39,732 bases of DNA, taken from positions 1 through 39,732 of the forward strand of contig JANYIO010000140.1 of assembly GCA_025362015.1 (NCBI GenBank), written 5' to 3'. Origin of the DNA: Gammaproteobacteria bacterium (GTDB lineage: Bacteria > Pseudomonadota > Gammaproteobacteria > Pseudomonadales > Cellvibrionaceae). Made by a program: the position numbers and the translations under genes. Within the stretch, counting starts at the first letter, position 1; every line of letters begins with the position of its first letter. The notes beneath the pieces were generated by a model. It searched no databases. It saw nothing but the letters and a program-made list of their open reading frames with translations, and was not told the origin of the DNA. Below are positions 35,401-39,732 of the stretch, piece after piece.

Positions 35401-35530
35401 TTTCGTTCAGTCCAAATCCACTATTAAATGCTGAATTTGGATGATGAATGACAGTGCGTGGCAACTCAGTTGAATTGGAGAAAGAGCTTGTCATTACATC
35501 TGGAAGCTTCAGTCTACTGTCCGGTTTCAT
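26411..35530 (-). CDS. ndvB: Cyclic beta-1,2-glucan synthase (NdvB/Cgs type)
   Basis: The 3039-residue inner-membrane enzyme builds cyclic beta-1,2-glucans from UDP-glucose. It has an N-terminal region, then membrane helices at about 465-520. A GT84 glycosyltransferase domain shows LDTDTELPRDA (about 706), SHDLLEG and RRERWIRGDWQ (about 853). More membrane helices follow at about 900-960 and 1035-1090. A glycoamylase-like domain (NWYDTQSLQPLPPRYISVVDSGN) lies at about 1180-1650. The C-terminal part carries two GH94-type sandwich domains and a phosphorylase-like catalytic domain (GSGDWNDGMNLVG near 2713) that controls chain length. The size is slightly above the rhizobial enzymes (about 2830). 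Products act in periplasmic osmoregulation, envelope integrity and host contact. The ATG at 35530 overlaps the ferritin-like gene stop by 4 bp. Confidence 0.95.
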   Translation of the reverse strand: MKPDSRLKLPDVMTSSFSNSTELPRTVIHHPNSAFNSGFGLNESLLTEVLLWVKTLLSKLNVGMGRLGGYSPIHQETTDTTPLRAELFSVEQMEQHGKALAAEHGLSRFGMRNRLLNRLDENEEVLIASRNLLTIAVQAKSRIVPAGEWLLDNFYMIEEQIRTARKHLPKGYSRELPRLAQGTSRGLPRVYDLALEVIAHGDGHVGAEILSRFVAAYQTVAPLTLGELWAIPIMLRLALIENLRRVAARITAARIHVNQAQEWANWMIDVAKNEPKNLILVIADMARSNPPMVSPFVAELVRCLQGHGPALALPLTWVEDRLIEASLTIEQMVLTENQQQAADQVSISNSIGSLRFLGATDWRVFVESMSVVDHILRKDLGGVYGEMDFSTRDSYRQVIDRLAKRIRLSEAEVARAAIVLAGINAASNGKDSIELGYAHKAHVGYYLVDKGLPHLEKVVKARLPIIARLRRSFSRFPLALHLSCIFLFTALFSTVLITRAQHSGVLGWQLWLLGFFSVVAVSQLAGALANWFAALLVTPKLLPRMNFANGLPSEMRTLVVVPTMLTSNHNIEELLEGLEVRFLGNRDEHIHFALLTDFCDAKTETLAADDGLLQQVQKGIEALNVKYQSYDQGQEQNRFFLFHRPRRWNPGEQLWMGYERKRGKLADLNAVLRGDTQNRFSLIVGNIDALTRAHCSSKIKYVITLDTDTELPRDAAREFVAVMAHPLNRPCYDESGLRVVGGYGILQPRMAASLSGANCSRFAQLYGSEPGIDPYTRSVSDVYQDVYGEGSFIGKGIYDVDAFEHVLKGRFPENRILSHDLLEGCYARSGLLSDVHLFEEYPTHYASDVSRRERWIRGDWQIASWLFARVPGLDGKRLPNPLSLLARWKIFDNLLRSFVPMALLMMLLMGWWVGAAPGFWTLAVVSIVLVPSLLIALLDACLKPKEVLLSQHFRSVMNSAGRSFAQAVFRIACLPHEAIYSVEAILRSTGRVLFTRRRLLEWNPHSEQIPKSEQGLIATYRTLFCIPLVATIAFLGLVLLHRLGLQVLGRAGVISVLPVLLLWFAAPAITRWISQPLVRKEVRLNIEQLVYLHKVARKTWAFFEQFVTAEDNWLPPDNVQEQPGPIIAHRTSPTNIGLTLLANLSAYDFGFIPAGVMLERSANTLGTMLKLERHQGHCYNWYDTQSLQPLPPRYISVVDSGNLAGHLLTLRAGLVTLPDQKVVDARVFDGLRDTLAIIDDAFAKPLTIKDPTPIANLQAAITNLHQHVDTAYAIGPSTLTSVLQHLEPIARSSVSLHEHLVATLGVEVETELSMWVKAFALQAQAALADVIFLAPWLALPPLPPIDEHHELHEYIERASLGEIPTLRQLAECSNLLAAMDEILAKANGEKTSLTTIEHSSLSQRRWMFNLGCQRAAERLANIQTMVLQITDLATMEYAFLYDQTRHLLAIGYNVDEFRRDTSFYDLLASEARLSNFVAIAQGQLPQESWFALGRLRTTAGGEPILVSWSGSMFEYLMPNLVMPCYDGSLLDQTCRAAVAQQIVYGNQRSLPWGVSESGYNTVDANLNYQYHAFGVPGLGLKRGLGEDFVVAPYATALALMIAPEAACENLQRLSSLGLEGRFGFYEAIDYTPARLARGQTSAIIRSFMVHHQGMSLLSLAYLLLDRPMQKRFESDPLFQATLLLLQERIPKSSVLHTHVAEHAEGGAFFDANEASIYSPIEADTPLPEVQLLSNGRYHVMVSNAGAGYSRWKDLAVTRWREDSTCDNWGSFIYLRDVESGEFWSNTHQPTLKRADTYEAMFSEWRAEYRRRDHGIETYSELVVSAEDDIELRRIKLTNRSKRPRTIELTSYAEVVLATQAADVMQTSFGNLFVQTEIIADRCAILCTRRPRSVAEQTPWMFHILAAHGAEVSGISYETDRMKFIGRGRTTAAPQALSTCASHGALDDTETLSGSQGSVLDPIVAIRCRITLETEQSITLDYVSGAAESRAGSMAMVEKYQDRHLADRVFDLAYTHSGVTLRQINAVESDAALYRRLGCSVIYANATLRADAHVLIQNRRGQSGLWGYAISGDLPIVLLKIASSENIDLARQMIQCHAYWRLKGLKVDLVIWNEDHVGYRQRLQDQIIGLIATGFEAHAIDKPGGIFVRSAEQISNEDRILLQTVARAIIIDSRGSLLEQLNRRVLPDKKIARLVPTKSSLSRSLPSLFNRSELATEEDKLRAPNDATDSTKLLLSNNLGGFSKDGREYIMTTSATNMTPLPWVNVLANPHFGSVVTESGLAYTWSENAHEFRLTPWSDDPVGASGGEAIYLRDEDSGLFWSPTPLPARAEQATNSFYTTRHGFGYSVFEHNEGGISSELWVYVDLEESVKFSVLKVRNQSGKMRRLSATGYVEWVLGDLRSKSAMHLVTEIDASSGALFARNSYNTEFAGRVAFFDVDDMSRSLTGDRTEFLGRNGSIANPDALTRTRLSGKLGAALDPCGAIQVPFELGDGQEREIIFRLGAAHDIEHARALAQRLRKAGTARIALKKVQDYWRHTLTAVEVETPDPALNVLANGWLLYQTLACRIWARSGFYQSGGAFGFRDQLQDSMALVHAQPQLLREHLLRCAQRQYPEGDVQHWWHPPVGRGVRTRCSDDYLWLPLVTCHYVNSTGDNGVLNENIHFLAGRDLGVDEESYYDLPGNTAESASLYQHCVRAIEHGLRFGEHGLPLMGSGDWNDGMNLVGIEGKGESVWLGFFLFEVLNAFAKLAQQQNDPEFATRCQCEAEQLRQNLELNAWDGSWYRRAYFDDGSMLGSATNTECTIDSISQSWSVLSGAGSSERTQLAMNALDQHLVRRDSGIIQLLDPPFDTSALNPGYIKGYVPGVRENGGQYTHAAVWAAMAFAALGDSKRAWELMAIINPLNHARNAQEVATYKAEPYVVAADVYAIPPHTGRGGWTWYTGSAGLLYRLIVESLLGIKRDANQLCITPCLPQGWQTYTVRYRFGQTVYRIEIVQVDDQVLANNLMVDGVEQIDHKVPLIDDQREHVVKVRVMAKKIGM

Positions 35531-36114
35531 TGTAAAGGCAAACCATTTAGCAAATCGGCTAACTCATCCGCGTGCTCTTCCTCAGTAGCAAGAATCGTTT
35601 TTAACATCTGGCTAGTGGTGGTGTCTTGGTCACCAAGGTATTGAATCAGCTCGCGATAGCTATCAATAGCTATTCGCTCAGCCACCAAATTCTCCTTGAT
35701 CATTTCCTCTAAAGACTCACCCGTAACATATTCGGCATGACTACGGCTGGTTAGTTGATCCGGTGAAAAATCAGGTTCACCACCTAGTTGAACTATGCGA
35801 CTAGCCAGTAAATCTACGTGGCCAAGCTCTTCATTAGAGTGCTGCAAAAATTCATCAGCAACACTTTTAGAATGGATTCCACGCGCCATAAAATGATGGC
35901 AGCGATAACGCAATACACAAACCAACTCCGTTGCCAAAGCATCATTTAACAGCTTCACTACGGCCACACGATCTGCTGAATAAGTCGTGGTTACTGCACC
36001 TTGGTCAATGTTTTTACGTGCTTGAGCACGCAGTGTTTCCGTGCTACTCAAAGGAAGTTTTGTTTCCGGAATTGATACGCTCGTGCTTAGCAGGTTCGCA
36101 ATTATTTCGCTCAT
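35527..36114 (-). CDS. Ferritin-like diiron protein (bacterioferritin family)
   Basis: The 195-residue protein has about 45 unstructured N-terminal residues, then a four-helix ferritin-like bundle. Likely diiron ligands are the Glu in ALATELVCVLRY, Glu and His in SNEELGHVDLL, the Glu in NLVAERIAIDSYREL, and Glu and His in ATEEEHADEL. This is the bacterioferritin/DPS-like spacing, although the haem Met is not evident. It could store iron or detoxify peroxide, or be a ferritin-like oxidase. GAGGA lies about 8 nt before ATG 36114. It overlaps the cyclic glucan synthase gene by ATGA, so the two are made together. Confidence 0.88.
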   Translation of the reverse strand: MSEIIANLLSTSVSIPETKLPLSSTETLRAQARKNIDQGAVTTTYSADRVAVVKLLNDALATELVCVLRYRCHHFMARGIHSKSVADEFLQHSNEELGHVDLLASRIVQLGGEPDFSPDQLTSRSHAEYVTGESLEEMIKENLVAERIAIDSYRELIQYLGDQDTTTSQMLKTILATEEEHADELADLLNGLPLQ

Positions 36115-36535
36115 AGAAGTATCCTCAAATGTGAGTTACCAGCCTGAGGGGAAACACTCATTCAGGTCGGTGCGTGAACACACATAAGAGCAGGAGAAGG
36201 GCAAAACAGAAAACCATGTCTTTCATATTCCCACGAGTCCCTTTCTGCGACAGCACAATATTTGGTAACTAATAACTGGGAGCTACCTAAGCTGTATCTA
36301 CCTCGCTTTTTTGCATTGTATTAAAAGTATTTAATAGGTTCAGTAAATTGATTTATCTAAATTTCTCACCGTTGTAAATGCGCTTTTAGCTGAGCTGAGC
36401 TATACCTTCTTTTACCAGACCGCTAATAACAAATCACTATGCAGCACCAGACAAAAATAGGTATTAGGAATCTGGGGGTCAATGCCTAGGGCATTTTTGA
36501 TCTCATGAGTTGTCATCGCATTTACGGAATTTATT
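36115..36535. other. Divergent intergenic region, ferritin / DUF11 protein
   Basis: This 421-bp spacer must carry promoters for both the minus-strand ferritin-glucan synthase pair and the plus-strand secreted protein. A dyad, AATGCC-TAG-GGCATT followed by TTT, lies near 36481-36497, about 40 bp before the DUF11 gene start, and may be an operator or weak hairpin. No c-di-GMP riboswitch consensus was recognised despite the signalling genes nearby. Confidence 0.45.
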
Positions 36536-39500
36536 ATGAATAAAGCTCGGATTTTAGGTGTTTGCGCAAGTCTAGTCGCACTGATCACTACTTACCCCGT
36601 TGCTGCACATCCTTATCCTCCGACTTGGGGTAGTGGTGTTGCAGAAGCAGTAACAGGCCCTATTCACTACAGTCCTGTGCCGTGGCCGTCAGAGCCAGTT
36701 AATCCGGTAAATTGTGGCACTAGCTGTGGTGACTGGAAACCCTACACGCGCTTTCAACAGAATATGAATGATCCGCGTACGCAGGACCCTTCCAACGGGG
36801 GTACATCACCCCAAGCTTACGTTAACGTAACGTCCTCTTGTTCCGACAAGACACTTCCCAGTATTTATTACTATCTTCATCAAGGTGCAACAGCTGCAGA
36901 TGACGTGCTCATGTTCCGTTGGCGTGTAGAGTCTTCCCCTCAGAATTATGCCACTGGCCCGAGCGCGGGAAGTTATGGTGCGAGCAACCCATGGTCGTCG
37001 GCACTTTGGACTGTGCTGTTTGATATTGATGGCAGCGGCTATCGTACTTTAGCGGCGCATTTAGATGGCTCTATCGGGTCTCCTTCTGCGCCTATAGATC
37101 GTCTTGTTGGTATTTGGAGCAATACCACATCGCAATCGCTAGATTATATTAATGATGCTAATGTCCATGCTCTTGCTCATAACCCAACGGCTTTTATAGG
37201 CCCGACGGGCAAAGTCATGAATTTCCACAATAGCCTCACCCCTAATGAAACTTGGGCAAATGGATCATCCGAAACAGACTGGGATTACGGCACCACGCGG
37301 GCTAAAACCGTCACACAAAACTCTTGTACCGAATACTTTATTGATTATCAAATCCCTATCGCCATGTTGGATGCTTCGAGTATTAGCGGCCCAAAAATCA
37401 CCCGCACTTCACCTATTTCCATGCTGTTTTGTACTGCCAATAGTTTGAATAATCCGTTTCAAAAAGACTGCGCTATTAACAAATCATGGACTGCTGATGC
37501 CGCCAAGCCAGCACCCTTTGGCGATTATATTTCGTTTAATCAAACTGAAGCTTATAGCCAGCCCATTATTTCCAGCGTAACTGCCACGGCACCCAACTCT
37601 TGCCCGGGCATCTACACCTTAAAGGCAACCGTGCAAGACACCTTGGCATTGCAAAGCGGCGTGGTGATTCCTTCAGTACAAAATGTTGATTTCTTTTATT
37701 GGCTCGACGGTGATGGAGATGGTTTGGCAAATGAAGTGGGTGGTACCTGGACAAAAATTTCGACCACCGCAACCCTTGATACCGGCACATTAAACAAATG
37801 GACAAGTACCTGGGACGCAAGCGCTTTGCCCAAGGGTAAATATTTAATCGGTGTGCAAGCACTGGATGACAACACAAAAATAGACGATGGAATGACCGCA
37901 ACCGGCATTAATAATCGGACTTTCTCTTATCTGACGGGTGATGCGACTAACAAGATTTATATTGCAGGTAGTTGGCAGGCGGGGCAATTAGCCGTATTTC
38001 CTACGCACATACCCGCGCAAACACCATCTTCCTCGCAAAATTGGTATGGCAATCCCGATGTTACTGGGCTATTAGTTGCTGTGGTAGGAACAGCGATAAA
38101 TGCCTGCGGCGTAGCGCCAACCATTGCACTCACTGAGAATGTCGCCAATGTGGTCGCCGGAGGCACGGTCAATTACACCATTACGTTGACCAACCCGAGT
38201 ACCAATAGCGGTGCTATTACGATTTCGCAAATTACCGAGACATTACCTTCTGGGTTTAGCTATCAAAACAACACCACGGTTGGCGCTGGTGGTTTGAGTT
38301 CAATAAATCCAAGTATCTCGGGGCAAGTACTCACGTGGACTTATGGTTCGCCCGTCAGCCTTGCCGTGGGCGCGAGTGCAACACTCACCTTGAGCTCCAC
38401 CGCACCCAGCACGGCGGGTAATTACAATGCGACCGTAGCCGCAATCACTTCATTCGGAACTACTCAAAGCAGCCCATTGGCGGTAGCAGTCGATGCAGCT
38501 CGGCTGTCGTTCACCATCACACCTAACGCCTATTCAATTGCCGCCGACGGTACCACACAATTAACCTTTACCCTGAAGTACGCCAATGATTCAACCGTGA
38601 ACGTAACGAGTGCCAACATCACCGGCAGTTTACCCAGCGGCTCCACCTATGTAACTTGCACCGGTGGTACCGCTTGTAGCAATACCAGCGGTAGTTTAAG
38701 TTGGACGTTGGGAACTGTGGCTGGCGGAGCAACAGGTAGCGCAACGCTAGTGCTCTCAGTGCCGAGCAATTGGACTACCTCATCCCTCACCGAATCCGCA
38801 ACCCTTGCCGCTACCGCGCCGGATGCAAGTTCAGTCACAAAATCAGCCACCAGCACCGTCGCCGTAACGGGTTATAGCACTATCACAGCAGCAGCTTTCA
38901 CCTTGACTAAATCCGCCGGTGCTACCCAAATTGCCCCTGGAGCAACGGTCACTTACACGATTAGCTACCAAAATTATGGGGGCACTGCAGCCAGCAGTGT
39001 GGTGATTACCGATGCCTTGCCTGCAGGCATGACTTATAGCAGCAATACGGGTGGTGGCGTAAACGCCAGTAATACGGTGACTTGGACTATTGGAACTGTG
39101 GCCGCCGGAGCTTCAGGTTCGGTGACGGTCACTGCTACCGCCGCCAATCCTTTTACCGCCTATACAAACCCAGTTTCAAATTCCGCTGCCATTAATTGGA
39201 GTGGTGGCGCAACAGTTATATCGTCCAGTGTTGCGGTGGGTATAACAGGGACGGCATGTAGTACTTATTATTTCCGAGCCACAGCAGGAAATGTGGGCTT
39301 TGACAGCACCCAGAAGCTGGCATCATCTACCCCGGTTCCTGTATCTGGCGATACCGGCAGCACGGTGACAGTGACTGCACCGGTCTCAAGTTCTGCGTTT
39401 CTTGAAGCGCTGAGATTCTATCAAGATCCAGCCACTGCAACCGATATCCCCTTCAGCGGCAACATCACCACTAACATGTATATCGACCGTGCTAATGGCC

Positions 39501-39732
39501 AAGGGTTGAATATTCAAGCAACTGTTTATGATTATAATTCTACGTCGGGGGTAACTACTTCGCTGGGTACAGCCACGACATTGTTCAACGGCAGCACACC
39601 CGAATTATCACATTGGAAAGTCAAAAAAGATGGTGGTGATTTTGATCAGTTTGCGGGAGCAACAATTACACCGCGTGCCGTGGTTAATCAAATTCGTCGC
39701 GTATTGGAATTTGTTGACTCCCACCGCGATGA
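36536..39732 (+). CDS. Large secreted protein with DUF11 repeats, cut by right edge
   Basis: The frame is open from ATG 36536 to the window end, over 1065 codons, without a stop. A signal peptide (about 1-24, ending PVAA) is followed by a Cys-containing N-terminal domain (about 55-330: [44 protein letters not shown]) found in secreted surface proteins. An immunoglobulin-like segment with DGDGDG (about 345-470) comes next. Three DUF11-type repeats follow at about 530-655, 657-778 and 790-900, each with TYTI..N and LPxGxxY motifs. A further beta-rich part starting [10 protein letters not shown] runs to the edge. It is Thr/Ser/Ala/Gly-rich and Lys-poor, fitting an outer-surface adhesin or large exoprotein. 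The export route and C-terminal anchor lie outside the window. Confidence 0.9.
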   Translation, partial: MNKARILGVCASLVALITTYPVAAHPYPPTWGSGVAEAVTGPIHYSPVPWPSEPVNPVNCGTSCGDWKPYTRFQQNMNDPRTQDPSNGGTSPQAYVNVTSSCSDKTLPSIYYYLHQGATAADDVLMFRWRVESSPQNYATGPSAGSYGASNPWSSALWTVLFDIDGSGYRTLAAHLDGSIGSPSAPIDRLVGIWSNTTSQSLDYINDANVHALAHNPTAFIGPTGKVMNFHNSLTPNETWANGSSETDWDYGTTRAKTVTQNSCTEYFIDYQIPIAMLDASSISGPKITRTSPISMLFCTANSLNNPFQKDCAINKSWTADAAKPAPFGDYISFNQTEAYSQPIISSVTATAPNSCPGIYTLKATVQDTLALQSGVVIPSVQNVDFFYWLDGDGDGLANEVGGTWTKISTTATLDTGTLNKWTSTWDASALPKGKYLIGVQALDDNTKIDDGMTATGINNRTFSYLTGDATNKIYIAGSWQAGQLAVFPTHIPAQTPSSSQNWYGNPDVTGLLVAVVGTAINACGVAPTIALTENVANVVAGGTVNYTITLTNPSTNSGAITISQITETLPSGFSYQNNTTVGAGGLSSINPSISGQVLTWTYGSPVSLAVGASATLTLSSTAPSTAGNYNATVAAITSFGTTQSSPLAVAVDAARLSFTITPNAYSIAADGTTQLTFTLKYANDSTVNVTSANITGSLPSGSTYVTCTGGTACSNTSGSLSWTLGTVAGGATGSATLVLSVPSNWTTSSLTESATLAATAPDASSVTKSATSTVAVTGYSTITAAAFTLTKSAGATQIAPGATVTYTISYQNYGGTAASSVVITDALPAGMTYSSNTGGGVNASNTVTWTIGTVAAGASGSVTVTATAANPFTAYTNPVSNSAAINWSGGATVISSSVAVGITGTACSTYYFRATAGNVGFDSTQKLASSTPVPVSGDTGSTVTVTAPVSSSAFLEALRFYQDPATATDIPFSGNITTNMYIDRANGQGLNIQATVYDYNSTSGVTTSLGTATTLFNGSTPELSHWKVKKDGGDFDQFAGATITPRAVVNQIRRVLEFVDSHRD

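Noticed and set aside
36115-36535. c-di-GMP riboswitch upstream of the DUF11 gene
   Set aside because: Sought because of the signalling context, but the conserved GEMM core sequences are not present on either strand.

Overview
The window reads as chromosomal DNA of a Gram-negative gammaproteobacterium. The markers are a TonB-dependent receptor, lipobox and Sec-type signal peptides, a CbpA/CbpM pair, a DUF883 (ElaB/YqjD-like) protein, YfiR-type sensing and much c-di-GMP machinery. Moderate GC and this gene set suggest something close to Cellvibrio or relatives; that is inference, since no rRNA or other marker gene is present. No rRNA, tRNA, CRISPR array or intact insertion sequence was found.

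Layout. (1) 1-3178, minus: a large RHS/YD-repeat protein, cut by the left edge just before its variable C-terminus. (2) 3623-4926, plus: a decayed tandem Ser/Thr kinase locus, made of an N-lobe-less kinase, a frameshift, then a kinase-fold domain whose catalytic Asp is Asn. (3) 4974-6084, minus: small membrane proteins, including a tandemly duplicated two-gene cassette. (4) 6492-6842, plus: a DUF883 stress-type membrane protein with a clear terminator. (5) 7199-15018, plus: an acetolactate-synthase-like ThDP enzyme, a REC-REC-PAS-GGDEF-EAL protein, and a periplasmic beta-propeller receptor fused to GGDEF. (6) 15145-21865, minus: a YfiR-domain hybrid histidine kinase, a TonB-dependent receptor, and two divergent citrate-synthase-fold proteins. 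(7) 21963-22287: short tandem repeats resembling transposon-end repeats, plus hairpins. (8) 22297-26208, minus: a BON lipoprotein, a LigB-type dioxygenase coupled to cbpM and cbpA, and two paralogous secreted proteins with His/Asp-rich tails. (9) 26411-36114, minus: a ferritin-like diiron protein overlapping by 4 bp a 3039-residue cyclic beta-1,2-glucan synthase. (10) 36536 to the right edge, plus: a large secreted protein with DUF11 repeats, incomplete.

How the parts may work together. Both plus-strand signalling proteins have intact GGDEF/GGEEF motifs with RxxD inhibitory sites, and one also has a complete EAL domain, so the centre of the window is a c-di-GMP output cluster. The YfiR-HK-REC / TonB receptor / citrate-synthase-like set looks like one sensing, uptake and metabolism unit with an unknown substrate. 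Several genes (DUF883, BON lipoprotein, CbpA/CbpM, ferritin-like, cyclic glucan synthase) belong to families tied to envelope, osmotic or stationary-phase stress.

The best candidates for undescribed biology are the paired citrate-synthase-fold proteins with altered active sites next to the TonB/YfiR module, the duplicated small-membrane-protein cassette, and the ferritin/cyclic-glucan-synthase overlap.
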